Source: Muricoccus roseus (GTDB lineage: Bacteria; Pseudomonadota; Alphaproteobacteria; Acetobacterales; Acetobacteraceae). Taken from it: a stretch of DNA of 64,000 nt. The stretch is taken from NCBI RefSeq assembly GCF_900141905.1, contig NZ_FQZF01000018.1, positions 1 to 64,000 of the forward strand, in the 5' to 3' direction. Positions 1 through 7,879 of the stretch are shown here, one piece after another. Each line of letters begins with the position of its first letter. Within the stretch, counting starts at the first letter, position 1. The notes beneath the pieces were generated by a model, which did no database searches, was not told where the DNA came from, and worked only from the letters and a program-made list of their open reading frames with translations. The position numbers and the translations under genes were made by a program.

Positions 1-125
1 TAGGCAGCCACCGCTCCCTTGCTGATGCCAACCGCGGCCGCAAGGGTCCGGTCGCTCAGTCCAGCCTCGAACTTCAGACGCAGTACGTCGCGGATCCGTC
101 GCATCGACAATCTCTCAGTAGGCAT
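1..125 (-). CDS. istA: IS21-family transposase IstA, N-terminal fragment (cut by window edge)
   Basis: Minus-strand reading from the ATG at 123-125 gives 41 residues beginning MPTERLSMRRIRDVL and running into the helix-turn-helix segment FEAGLSDRTLAAAVGISKG. This is the conserved N-terminal DNA-binding helix-turn-helix of IS21 transposases, which work with the ATPase IstB to cut and paste the element. No internal stop occurs before the edge, so intactness is unknown. The family call rests on the N-terminal motif and the neighbouring terminal repeats. Confidence 0.75.
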   Translation of the reverse strand, partial: MPTERLSMRRIRDVLRLKFEAGLSDRTLAAAVGISKGAVAA

Positions 126-205
126 CAGGCAGACCCCGTTCAGAACGAGGTCCCTTAGCCGGCTCAGACTGTCGGCAATCCACCCCAGGCAACCCTCAAC
201 AGGGT

Positions 206-297
206 GCCCACGATCCCGTGGAATCCGTGCCCACCATCCCGTGGAACCGCTGCCCACGATGCCGTGGAATCACTGCCCACCATCCCGTGGAATTCGC
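206..297. repeat. Four tandem 23-bp repeats (IS21 end repeats)
   Basis: Units start at 206, 229, 252 and 275. Each begins GCCCACSATSCCGTGGAA, and only the last five bases vary freely. There is no spacer between copies, which rules out a CRISPR array. The position just outside istA and at the junction with the interrupted tail gene fits transposase-binding repeats at an IS21 terminus. Confidence 0.75.
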
Positions 298-298
298 A

Positions 299-1099
299 CT
301 GACCGCGAGCACCGCCTATGAGTGGGCTGTCCGAGGGTTCAACGATGCCGGCGCCGGACCGTGGAGTGCTACGGCGGTCGCGACCACAATGGCGCCCTTC
401 GCGGTGCCGAGCATCTCCGGCCTCGCGGATTGGCGAAACATGATGGAGAGCGTGGCGGCAGCGCGGCGCAACCACGTGACCGGCACCGATCTCACCGTCG
501 TCGGCACGCCCGTGATGACGGACGCTGGCGTGCGGCTGAAGGGTGGGACGAACTACTTCGTCGGCGTCCCGGAGGCATTGACCCAGACGATCTACTTGGT
601 TGGCAAGCTGCTGGTCCCGATCACCGGCAGTGGCAACAGGCCGGTCCTCATCGGCTCGCGCGTGGGCAATGGAGACATGGGCATCGCAATCTATCCTGCC
701 GCGGTCACGCCAGATCTGAGCGTGATGGAGGTGCGCTGCTATGCGGGCCTGACTACCGGATCGAATGTTGGTGCGGCGGCCCGGGTGCTGGCCTCGGGCG
801 GGGTGGATATGACAGGGCTGGTCCTTATGCGGGGGCAGGTCCGCGACGGCCTGGACGTATCCATGGCCGATCTCACGCACGATCTCATCGGCGCGCCGGT
901 CGCGCTATCGGCCGCCAGGAAGCTGTCGGCCAGCCAGCCCCTCAGCTACGGCTCAGACAACAGCGGCAGCTACCTGGGCGAATGCGTTTTGTCCTGCATC
1001 GTCATCGTCAACGGCGTCCCCTCGACACAGGAGGATGCGGCGATCGTCGCGGGGATCCGGGCGGAGATGGCCTACTGGGGTGTGGCGGAGGGGATGTGA
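299..1099 (+). pseudogene. Phage tail protein, C-terminal part, truncated by IS21 insertion
   Basis: The open frame runs back to a GTG at 218 inside the IS end repeats, but protein-like sequence begins at about 299. The first ~30 residues (STAYEWAVRGFNDAGAGPWS) are the end of a fibronectin type III domain, common in phage tail-tip and host-specificity proteins. The rest resembles the last gene of prophage 2 in this window: both share the VxGTPxxTDxG...GTxYF pattern, suggesting a receptor-contact or lectin-like domain. The 5' part of the gene presumably lies on the other side of the IS. A chimeric protein started in the IS end is possible but unlikely to work. Confidence 0.65.
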
Positions 1100-1175
1100 T
1101 GCCCACCCTCATAAAGCGCGCCCCATGAAGCGCCGCTTCCACGCCGCGCTGCGGCAGACAGGGGAGGGCCGATAG

Positions 1176-1658
1176 GTGCCAAGCAGCCCCAACCTACGCC
1201 CCCCGGGCAACACGGGGGCAAGCGACGCAGCAATAGAAGCTGCGGCCAGAGCCGCCAACCGAACTCGCGCGCTCGGCCTGTTCCGCGACCCCTTCCGCTA
1301 TCCGCAATGGCTGGAGGCCACCTTCGCCATCACCTGGCTGAGCTGGTCGGTCGCGAACCTCCTGGCGCCGAATGCGCTGACGGACCGCCCGACGCTCGCG
1401 ATACTTAACGTGCTGGGCGGCTGGCTCTGGCCCTGGGTCGGCTTCGCGCTCTTCCCCTGGCAGATCGCCGCTCTCCGGATGGGCAGCCTCCGACAGCGGG
1501 CCATGGTGCAGACCATGGGTTACGGCATTCTCCTGCACGTCACGGTCTGCGTCGGGGCCATGAGCCTGGACCCGTTCTCGCCCATCATCACGCTGCTGCT
1601 CGCCCTCACCACTATCGCCGGGATCCTCTCGTGGAGGCTCTGGCGCCGATATGCCTAG
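1176..1658 (+). CDS. Prophage 1 four-helix membrane protein, lysis region
   Basis: The GTG start at 1176 has a purine-rich GGGGAGGG about 8 bases upstream. The 160-residue product has a polar N-terminus of about 45 residues and then four hydrophobic segments (near residues 48-66, 78-100, 112-130 and 136-155), ending in basic residues. I do not recognise the family. Its place at the head of a cassette ending in an endolysin suggests a membrane role in lysis, possibly holin-like, but four helices with a long N-terminus is not a classic holin. The end overlaps the next gene by 8 bases. Confidence 0.6.
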   Translation: MPSSPNLRPPGNTGASDAAIEAAARAANRTRALGLFRDPFRYPQWLEATFAITWLSWSVANLLAPNALTDRPTLAILNVLGGWLWPWVGFALFPWQIAALRMGSLRQRAMVQTMGYGILLHVTVCVGAMSLDPFSPIITLLLALTTIAGILSWRLWRRYA

Positions 1659-1953
1659 CCTGACGGCGGAGCAGATCGTCGCCATCGGCTCCATGATGTT
1701 CGCCGGCCTAGCTGGGCTTCTCACTGCCTACGGGGCCATCCGGTCGCGCCGCGACGCCATCAACCGCGAGGACGAGGAGGAGATGGAGGCCGAGCTTCGG
1801 TCCCTCCGCCGTCGCCTTGCCCACGCCCACTCGTTCATCAGCACCCTGACCCTGGCCGCGGTGAAGATCAGGCACGTCGCGGCTGAGCGCCTGATGCGTG
1901 CGGGGGACGACGCTCCTCTGCCTGAAGTGCCGGTCTTCCAAGACCTGGAGTAA
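1651..1953 (+). CDS. Prophage 1 single-TM coiled-coil protein, i-spanin-like
   Basis: One N-terminal membrane helix (about residues 8-29) is followed by a highly charged, heptad-like stretch (residues 30-75) rich in Glu and Arg. One membrane anchor plus a periplasmic coiled coil is the architecture of inner-membrane spanins (Rz type), which join the two membranes during lysis of Gram-negative hosts. No outer-membrane lipoprotein partner is visible in an embedded frame, so the spanin role is inference from shape and position between another membrane gene and the endolysin cluster. Confidence 0.55.
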   Translation: MPSLTAEQIVAIGSMMFAGLAGLLTAYGAIRSRRDAINREDEEEMEAELRSLRRRLAHAHSFISTLTLAAVKIRHVAAERLMRAGDDAPLPEVPVFQDLE

Positions 1954-1999
1954 CCGCCGCCGGGAGGCACCCGGCACCCCTGACAATCTGGAGAAGACG

Positions 2000-2353
2000 A
2001 TGGACACCCTACAGGTGGCCCTGGTCGCGCTCACCGTGGCTTTTCTCGGCCTGCTGACCGGCCTGATCCCCTACCTCGGCGCCGCGGCGAAGGCGGCGCT
2101 CGTCGCCTACACCGAGAGCAAGCACCAGGCCGCCATCAACAACGCGGCCGAGACGCTGGCAATCAAGGCGGAGAAGGAGGGCGTGGATCCCGCTACCCTG
2201 GTCGGGACGCTGCGGCAGCGCCTGCCGGATGCCATGGCCGCTCTGTCGCCCACCGACGCCACCCTGCGTGACGTGTTGACCAAGGCCGGGGCGAAGGTCA
2301 CCGGCCGCATCGCGATGGAACTCGCGACCGGCCTTGAGGGGCGCGGGGCATGA
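2000..2353 (+). CDS. Prophage 1 small membrane protein of the lysis cassette
   Basis: The ATG at 2000 is chosen over the longer open frame because a GGAGAAG ribosome-binding site lies just upstream and the preceding gene ends at 1953. The 117-residue product has a hydrophobic N-terminal segment (about residues 5-28), then an Ala-rich amphipathic region with helical character. No family is recognised. Phage genes of this size and topology beside endolysins are often holins or holin regulators, which is the best guess. It overlaps the next start by 4 bases. Confidence 0.55.
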   Translation: MDTLQVALVALTVAFLGLLTGLIPYLGAAAKAALVAYTESKHQAAINNAAETLAIKAEKEGVDPATLVGTLRQRLPDAMAALSPTDATLRDVLTKAGAKVTGRIAMELATGLEGRGA

Positions 2354-2622
2354 GCGACGCCATCGGCAGCAGCTACCCGCCACCGCACAGCGCCGGCGAT
2401 GCCGGGCGGGTCTACTTTGGCGACCGTGAGGTGGGTTCCGGCACTGCCTCAGCGCCGCCGAACCACGCGGTCTGGCTGGGCGACCCGCTCAAGTATCTCA
2501 GCCCACCCGCCCTGACGCCTCCGCCCGACTTCTGGGACCGCGTGGCGCGCGAGGCGGCGCGGCTGATGGTGGAGCGGCAGGCGGCGCAGGCTCTCGGTCC
2601 CTCTGTGGCGGATGCCCGGTGA
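2350..2622 (+). CDS. Prophage 1 hypothetical protein (90 aa)
   Basis: A short soluble protein, Pro-rich in the middle, ending in an amphipathic helix (FWDRVAREAARLMVERQAAQ). It is tied into the operon by a 4-base overlap with the gene before and after. I see no membrane segment, signal peptide or known motif. Translational coupling argues that it is real; its function is unknown. Confidence 0.5.
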   Translation: MSDAIGSSYPPPHSAGDAGRVYFGDREVGSGTASAPPNHAVWLGDPLKYLSPPALTPPPDFWDRVAREAARLMVERQAAQALGPSVADAR

Positions 2623-3368
2623 TGACCCGGCTCCTCCAGGCCCTCGCCCGCCTGTTCGGCACCTACCAGCCGCCGCCGACCTTCCCGACGCAAATCCCGG
2701 CCGAAGTCGGAATTCCGGTGACGGAACAAAATCAACCACTTGCAGGCGCGCCCGCAAAACCCGGGCAAATCATCCCCGTCTCCACGGTGGCCGAGACGGT
2801 GGAGCTGGCGATCCCGGCGAAGGTGGCCACCTGGGACGGCACCGTCCCGCAGGAGGCCATCGAACTCTCCGAGATGTTCGAGGCCCGGCGGCTGCGTCCC
2901 TATCAGGACAGTCGGGGTGTCTGGACCATCGGCATCGGCTCCACGCGGGACATCAACGGTAAGCCCGTGACGGCCGCCACGCCGCCCGTCACCGACGCGC
3001 AGGCCGAGACCATGGCGCTGCGGGATCTGAAGCAGGCCGCGACGCTGGTGCGCTCGGCCGTGAAGGTGGACCTGTCCCCTCGGCAGGCGGCCACCCTGAT
3101 CCTGCTGGCAAACAACGTGGGCGACCTGCGGGTGGCTGGGCCGTCGCTGGTGAAGCTGGTCAATGCCGGCGACTGGCGGGCGGCGGCCGACTTCCTCAAG
3201 AACTTCCGGAACGAGCGGAAGAACGGCGTGCTCACACCCAACCTCGGCCTCCGCCGCCGCCGCTGGGCCGAGGCCGCCTACAGCCTGGGGATGGAGCCGA
3301 AGAGGGCCTATGACCGGGCCTGGGCCGAGATCAAGACGGTGGACGGGTGGCCGAAGCTGCCTGCCTGA
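2619..3368 (+). CDS. Phage endolysin, GH24 lysozyme
   Basis: Cleaves peptidoglycan glycan strands at the end of the phage cycle. The GH24 catalytic pattern E-x8-D-x5-T is present as Glu88, Asp97 and Thr103, within FEARRLRPYQDSRGVWTIGIG, where Gly follows Ile-Gly-Ile as in T4-type enzymes. At 249 residues it is longer than a minimal endolysin (about 150-180) because an ~80-residue Pro-rich N-terminal extension precedes the catalytic domain. That extension has no clear signal peptide, so export would depend on a holin. It overlaps the previous gene by 4 bases and is last in the cassette. Confidence 0.88.
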   Translation: MMTRLLQALARLFGTYQPPPTFPTQIPAEVGIPVTEQNQPLAGAPAKPGQIIPVSTVAETVELAIPAKVATWDGTVPQEAIELSEMFEARRLRPYQDSRGVWTIGIGSTRDINGKPVTAATPPVTDAQAETMALRDLKQAATLVRSAVKVDLSPRQAATLILLANNVGDLRVAGPSLVKLVNAGDWRAAADFLKNFRNERKNGVLTPNLGLRRRRWAEAAYSLGMEPKRAYDRAWAEIKTVDGWPKLPA

Positions 3369-3552
3369 AAGCGCTGGAGATGGCGCGGGGGCAGGGGTAT
3401 TCTTCGGGGGCTGTGGCGTCGCTCACCGACAACGGCCCTCGGGCCCTTCCTCGGCCGAGGATAGGTGAGATCAGCAATTAGCTCGTCGGCAGCATTCAAG
3501 ACCTGGGGCAACCCAGGCCGCCCGGGTTGATCGCCGGGCGTTCGCTTTCAGA

Positions 3553-3599
3553 AGCCGCCCGGCTGGTGAGGCATCCCCTCATCGGTCGGGCGGCTTTTC
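3553..3599 (+). terminator. Rho-independent terminator after prophage 1 lysis cassette
   Basis: A 9-bp perfect stem, AGCCGCCCG at 3553-3561 with CGGGCGGCT at 3587-3595, is followed by a TTTT run. The long loop contains a weaker inner pairing (GTGAGG with CCTCAT-like bases). It lies about 185 bases past the endolysin stop and before the convergent gene at 3605, so it may serve both. The stretch 3369-3552 holds no gene that I can support. Confidence 0.7.
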
Positions 3600-3604
3600 T
3601 GTGT

Positions 3605-3910
3605 TCAGGCCAACCGCCTAACCCGCGCCCCGCCGCCGCAGACTTCCGCAACTCGCCGATCCGGCCGGTCCACCAGGTCCACCCTCTCCGGCCGGCGGTT
3701 GCACTTCCGGCAGCGCAGGCGGGTGGCGACGCGGCTCAGGTCCGCGTCCGGGCCATACTGTTCCGCCAGGAACCGCACGGCATAGTCGACATGGCGCTGG
3801 CAGACGCAGGAGGCTGCGAGCCACCAGGTCATGTGGTCGCGGGCGAGGGGCGGGGGCATGGTGGGGGGAGGGTAGGGCCGTGAACACAGGCGGAACAGGG
3901 GAATTTCCAT
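3605..3910 (-). CDS. Small Cys-rich protein at prophage edge, possible zinc-binding
   Basis: 101 residues with a CVC pair near the middle and a CRKC pair later (RLRCRKCNRRPERVDLVD), spaced as in a small zinc ribbon. The section between, about LAEQYGPDADLSRVATRLRCRKC, resembles a small zinc-finger-like protein type common in alphaproteobacteria. The start at 3910 has GGGAG abutting the ATG, so a later in-frame ATG is possible. It runs convergent to the lysis genes and is the last gene before the att fragment. Function unknown. Confidence 0.5.
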   Translation of the reverse strand: MEIPLFRLCSRPYPPPTMPPPLARDHMTWWLAASCVCQRHVDYAVRFLAEQYGPDADLSRVATRLRCRKCNRRPERVDLVDRPDRRVAEVCGGGARVRRLA

Positions 3911-3984
3911 CTCCCGTTCTATGCCTGTTCCCGCCCGATCCGTAAGTTATTGATAACGGCCGCGCAGCTTCCCTATCCGCTTGC

Positions 3985-4029
3985 CTCTTAATCAGCGGGT
4001 CCAAGGTTCGAGCCCTTGTGCGCCCACCA
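3985..4029 (+). other. Partial tRNA-Lys(CTT) 3' half: attachment-site remnant of prophage 1
   Basis: From the anticodon loop CTCTTAA (anticodon CTT at 3987-3989) the sequence follows a tRNA to its end: anticodon stem 3' strand, T-arm with stem CAAGG/CCTTG around TTCGAGC, acceptor strand TGCGCCC, discriminator A and encoded CCA. Upstream bases cannot form the D-arm or 5' acceptor strand. A 3' tRNA copy without a 5' half is what integration into a tRNA gene leaves at the far end. The region 4030-4281 next to it shows no gene. Confidence 0.8.
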
Positions 4030-4281
4030 TTCCATCCTCTTCCTCATTTTTCGGACGGGCCCGGTTCGGCCAGTGGCTTCGGCCAGCCGCCATCGGGCCT
4101 GATGGCGGGCGTTGGCATGCCTGCTGCCCGGCCGGGTGCGGCGATGTTCCGCCCGGGGCGGGATGGCGGATCGGTCTGGGCGCGGCGGTCTCTCGGCTTC
4201 GGGGCCTCTGAGTCGCCTTCGTCGGCGAAGGGCGGCCGTTCCTCGGCGCTGTGACGGGTTCGCCGCCGGTTCGGGAAGAAC

Positions 4282-5439
4282 TCAGAAGGTCCCGATGATC
4301 TCCGTCAGCCGGTCGGAGCGGTCGGAGCGGATGCCGGGGCGGATCAGGTGCTCACGGGCCTTTTCGGCCACGGTGCCGCGCAAGCTGGACATGTGGAGCT
4401 GTTGCACCGGTACGCCCTCGGCCTCGGCACGTTGGATCTCGTTCCGGAAGTAGCCGATCGGGCCTGCCACGCGGCAGGTGCTCGAGTATTCCCGGAGATG
4501 CGCGACGTTCAGCGTCAGGCGCGATCCTCCCGCGCGGAGTATGTCTCCGATCGCTTCGAAGCAGGCTTCCGCGCGCGCCGTGTCTCCGCGGACGAGGCTG
4601 TGCCCCGCCAGGACGCAGAGGCTGCGGACCGTGTTGTAGCAAAGGGTGAAGACGAGGGTGTTGGCGCAGATGGACGCGGTCCGGTCGAAGATGGCCGTCA
4701 GGCTGCGCTGGAAGCCGGTCATGTCCTCCAGCGCGGCGCAGGCATGCCAGCGGGCGGTGAGGAGCGAGACGATGGCGTTCTCGTTGTAGTCGCTCGGCGG
4801 CAGTTGCTCGATCTGCCCGATCAGCGCGTCGAGGAGCTCCACGGCACGCTGTGCGTGGTCGCGGCGCAGGAGGTCGGTCGCGCGATAGGCGTAGCTCGCC
4901 GTCATCGTCATCGCGATCTCCATCCCGCCCGAGGAGATGTCCGCATAGGCGACGGCCATCTGGGCCGTCATGAACATCTGGGTTTCCTTGTCGAGCGGCC
5001 GGTTGCACTTGCGCCGCGCGATCTGGGAACGGGAGAACTCCTCCGGTGTCGGGTAGAAGAGCTCGTCCAGCTGGAAGCGGTCGCTGCGCTGGATGCGGAT
5101 CGGTCCCTGGCTGGAGCGCAGCTCGAAGCGGCGGACCGGCCCGTGCTCGGGGGTCAGGCGGGAGCGCGCCTTCATCCTGAGGAGCCCTGCCTCCACGTAG
5201 GGGTTGGGCTCTGCCTCCGGCTCCGCCGTGGCCGGGGGTTCCGCCGAGGGCGGGCGGAGCCGCCAGGTCGCGACCGCGGAGCCGTCTGCCCCGACCGCGA
5301 CCAATTGCAGGTCCGAGGAGACCGCTTCCCTGGCATAGAGCGTGATGAGCGCCTGGCCGTTGCGGATCACCCCCAGGTCAAGCACGACATCGTCCTCGCC
5401 CGAGAGGGTCGGCGCCGTGTCGATCACCTGGCTGCTCAT
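4282..5439 (-). CDS. Conserved hypothetical protein with helical C-terminal half
   Basis: 385 residues, no signal peptide. The N-terminal ~110 residues look like beta-rich segments joined by an acidic Pro/Glu linker, and the rest is predominantly helical with repeat-like pairs (about residues 150-330) reminiscent of TPR bundles. I do not recognise the family. It lies 65 bases downstream of the AlgX-like gene on the same strand and may be cotranscribed with it. It is the first chromosomal gene beyond prophage 1. A surface-polysaccharide link is guesswork from the neighbour only. Confidence 0.6.
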   Translation of the reverse strand: MSSQVIDTAPTLSGEDDVVLDLGVIRNGQALITLYAREAVSSDLQLVAVGADGSAVATWRLRPPSAEPPATAEPEAEPNPYVEAGLLRMKARSRLTPEHGPVRRFELRSSQGPIRIQRSDRFQLDELFYPTPEEFSRSQIARRKCNRPLDKETQMFMTAQMAVAYADISSGGMEIAMTMTASYAYRATDLLRRDHAQRAVELLDALIGQIEQLPPSDYNENAIVSLLTARWHACAALEDMTGFQRSLTAIFDRTASICANTLVFTLCYNTVRSLCVLAGHSLVRGDTARAEACFEAIGDILRAGGSRLTLNVAHLREYSSTCRVAGPIGYFRNEIQRAEAEGVPVQQLHMSSLRGTVAEKAREHLIRPGIRSDRSDRLTEIIGTF

Positions 5440-5504
5440 CAGGCGCTGCTCCTCAGGGGCACGAAAATCCGAGATGGGGCCGGGCCAGGGGCCCGTCCGG
5501 CCGC

Positions 5505-6506
5505 TTAGGGCGTGGCCGGATGCCCGTGGTCAAGGGCTTGCAGGAAGAGCGAGGCGATCCGCGCCTCCGGCCCGTCGAGGCGTGCCTCGTAGAGCGCGCG
5601 CAGCCGCGCGGTCTCGCTTTCGGGTTCTTTTTCGAGCTTCAGCCGGAGCAGGTCCACGAGGCGGAAGGACTCGGGGTCATGCGGCGGCTGGATGACGAAG
5701 CGCTCGGTCATTTCCGCAATCACGACATCCGGCCGCTCCAGGCGCAGGAACCCGGCATCCACCGTGTTGGCGTGGACGAAGACCATGCGCCGGAAGGCCG
5801 AGTTGAGGGGGAGGCGGAGGCGGTTCGCGAAGGAGTCGCCGAAGATGACGACGGAGCCTTCGGGCGCCTTGGGGTTGTGCATCACCACCACGCGGCCGCG
5901 GTTGTTCAGCTCGCTGTCGAACTCGACGGTCACGTCGGTGTTGCGGCGGCTCAGCTCCAGCACGTCGCCTGCCGGCCGGCCGGGGATCTTGGAATCGAGA
6001 TCGCCGTAGCGCGGGCGGGTCCTGTAGCCGAAGCTCAGCGGATCCGGCATGTCGCGCCCGACCGTGCGCACGGCCAGCTCGGCCGCGATCGCGGCGCCGA
6101 GGTGGTTCCAGTGGGTGTCGCCCTTGTCATAGGTGTCCGCCCGGCCGGGGCGGGGAGCGAGCTCCGCGCAGGGATAGAGGACCGGGACGTCCTTGGGCGC
6201 GAGGGACAGGACGGTTTCGATGGGGCGTTCAGCCGCGCGCCGCGCCCGGTGGGGATACCACGCCTCGTAGACGCTTTCCTTGGAGGGAGCGAAGAGCTGC
6301 ACGAAGCGGAAGCCGAGTTCCGCCCGCAACGCGACGATGCGGTCGAAATGCACGCGCCAGGAATGCTCGGCGGCGGCGGAGAGCTTCACCCGCCCGGTAT
6401 ACTGGCCGACGCTGTCGTTGCCGTCATGGTCCAGGTACAGCCAGCCGTCGTCTCCTTCCATCACCTTGGGGGGAGGGGTGGCCATGGTGGTGGAAGCGTT
6501 CGTCAT
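5505..6506 (-). CDS. AlgX/AlgJ-like SGNH-fold protein, putative O-acyltransferase or esterase
   Basis: Two signatures of the alginate O-acetyltransferase AlgX/AlgJ superfamily are visible: DTHWN with Asp130 and His132, and GDSFANR with the nucleophile Ser225. The first ~60 residues carry the GDDGWLYLDHDGND entry motif seen in this family. In the family, acetyl groups are moved onto exopolysaccharide in the periplasm, but no clear signal peptide is present here, so location is uncertain. I chose the ATG at 6506 because AGAGG lies 8 bases upstream; the frame stays open 30 codons further. The next gene is an unknown protein. Confidence 0.7.
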   Translation of the reverse strand: MTNASTTMATPPPKVMEGDDGWLYLDHDGNDSVGQYTGRVKLSAAAEHSWRVHFDRIVALRAELGFRFVQLFAPSKESVYEAWYPHRARRAAERPIETVLSLAPKDVPVLYPCAELAPRPGRADTYDKGDTHWNHLGAAIAAELAVRTVGRDMPDPLSFGYRTRPRYGDLDSKIPGRPAGDVLELSRRNTDVTVEFDSELNNRGRVVVMHNPKAPEGSVVIFGDSFANRLRLPLNSAFRRMVFVHANTVDAGFLRLERPDVVIAEMTERFVIQPPHDPESFRLVDLLRLKLEKEPESETARLRALYEARLDGPEARIASLFLQALDHGHPATP

Positions 6507-6656
6507 CCCGGCCTCTGCGACAGGCGCGCCGAACCGCGGGCCCGATGCTCCGGGCCAGGCCACGCGCGAGCGGCGACATCGTTCTTCGGACGGCACGATG
6601 GGTGTATCATCGCGCCGTCGTGAGTCAAGGTGAATGCTGCGCTGCAGCGTGGGCCG

Positions 6657-7844
6657 TCAGCCCTTCCTGGGCAGCTGCCGCTCCACCATCGCGGCCCACC
6701 AGGAGGCGCCGAGTGGCAGGATGGCGTCGTTGAAGTCGTAGCGGGGGTGGTGCACCTGCGGGTCCTGCGGGCCGCGACCGGCGCCGAGCATGAGATAGGC
6801 GCCCTGCTTGGCGTTGAGCATGAAGGAGAAGTCCTCGCCGCCCATGGTGGGCTTGGGCAGTTCCACCACCTTCGCCTCGCCCGCCACGGCGCGCGCGGCA
6901 TCGGCGGCCAGGCCGGCGCTGACCTCCTCGTTGATGGTGGCGGGGTACATGCGGTCGAACTGCACCTCGGCCCTGGCGCCGAAGGCCTCTGCGATGCCGG
7001 AGGCGAGGGCCTTCACCTTCGTCTCCAGGATGTCGCCCACTTCCGGCAGGAACCAGCGCGCGGTGCCGCGCAGGGTGACCACCTCGGGGATCACGTTGAA
7101 GGCGTTGCCGCCCTTGATCTCGCCGATGGTGACGACGCCGCCCTCCACCGGCTCCACGTTGCGGGCCACGATGGATTGCAGGGCGGTGACGATCTGCGCG
7201 GCGATGACGATGGGGTCGTTGCCCTGATGCGGCATGGCGCCATGCGCGCCCTTGCCGGTGACGGTGATGCGGATGTCGGCGACCGCCGCCATCACCGGGC
7301 CCACGCGCCAGAGGAAGGTGCCCTCGGGGGCGCCGGGCCAGTTGTGCAGGCCGAAGACGCGGTCCATCGGGAAGCGCTCGAACAGGCCTTCCTTGACCAT
7401 CACCTCGCCCCCGCCGCCCATCTCCTCGGCGGGCTGGAAGATCATGTAGGCGGTGCCGGAGAAGTTCCGCGTCTCCGCCAGGTAGCGCGCGGCGCCGAGC
7501 AGCATGGTGGTGTGGCCGTCATGGCCGCAGGCATGCATGACGCCGGGGGTGGTGGAGGCGTGGGGAACGCCGGATTCCTCGTGGATGGGGAGCGCGTCCA
7601 TATCCGCGCGCAGGCCGATCGCGCCGCCCTCGCCGCGGCCCCCTCCCTTGCCGTGGATGACGCCGACCACGCCGGTGGTGGCGATGCCGGTGATCACCTC
7701 GTCGCAGCCGAATTCCCGCAGCTTCTCGGCGACGATGCGGCTGGTGCGGACCTCCTGAAAGTTCAGCTCGGGGTGCTGGTGGAAGTCGCGGCGCCAGGCC
7801 GTCATGTCGTCGTGGAATTCGGCGATGCGGTTGATGATGGGCAT
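6657..7844 (-). CDS. M20 family amidohydrolase (hippurate hydrolase / N-acyl-amino-acid hydrolase type)
   Basis: Hydrolyses N-acylated amino acids or related amides with two metal ions in the cytoplasm. The M20D metal-binding set is visible: MHACGHDGHT (Cys106, His108), QPAEE (Glu140-Glu141) and GLHNWPG (His167), plus the conserved DMDALP motif near residue 81. Length 395 is typical of the family. The start at 7844 fits the MPIINRIAEFHDDMTAWRRDFHQHPEL opening of HipO-like proteins. Substrate cannot be told from sequence; hippurate, N-acetyl amino acids or indole-acetic acid conjugates are all possible. Confidence 0.88.
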   Translation of the reverse strand: MPIINRIAEFHDDMTAWRRDFHQHPELNFQEVRTSRIVAEKLREFGCDEVITGIATTGVVGVIHGKGGGRGEGGAIGLRADMDALPIHEESGVPHASTTPGVMHACGHDGHTTMLLGAARYLAETRNFSGTAYMIFQPAEEMGGGGEVMVKEGLFERFPMDRVFGLHNWPGAPEGTFLWRVGPVMAAVADIRITVTGKGAHGAMPHQGNDPIVIAAQIVTALQSIVARNVEPVEGGVVTIGEIKGGNAFNVIPEVVTLRGTARWFLPEVGDILETKVKALASGIAEAFGARAEVQFDRMYPATINEEVSAGLAADAARAVAGEAKVVELPKPTMGGEDFSFMLNAKQGAYLMLGAGRGPQDPQVHHPRYDFNDAILPLGASWWAAMVERQLPRKG

Positions 7845-7879
7845 GGGGGCTCCGGTGGCCGAAGAGGTCTGCTGCTTCG

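Larger units (their letters stand above)
1..298 (-). mobile_element. IS21-family insertion sequence, terminal portion
   Basis: The left edge encodes, on the minus strand, a typical IS21 IstA N-terminus. About 80 bases beyond its start codon lie four tandem 23-bp repeats, the arrangement of multiple transposase-binding repeats at IS21 ends. The last repeat runs into GTGGAATTCGCA, and IS21 elements end in CA, so I place the tip at about 298. From 299 onward a phage fibronectin-III reading frame resumes. The rest of istA and the istB helper would be left of the window. The exact tip and target duplication cannot be seen. Confidence 0.72.
1..4029. mobile_element. Prophage 1, right-hand remnant (partial, continues left of window)
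   Basis: A run of phage tail and lysis genes on the plus strand (broken tail protein, three small membrane proteins, GH24 endolysin) ends at a partial tRNA-Lys 3' sequence with no matching 5' half. That is the usual signature of the far att site of a phage integrated in a tRNA gene; the intact tRNA, integrase and head genes would lie left of the window. A boundary at the CCA end (4029) is inferred from the tRNA fragment. An IS21-type element has inserted in the tail region, so this prophage is probably defective. Confidence 0.75.

Noticed and set aside
206-297. CRISPR-like short direct repeats
   Set aside because: The four 23-bp units are contiguous with no spacers and lie at an IS21 end next to istA.
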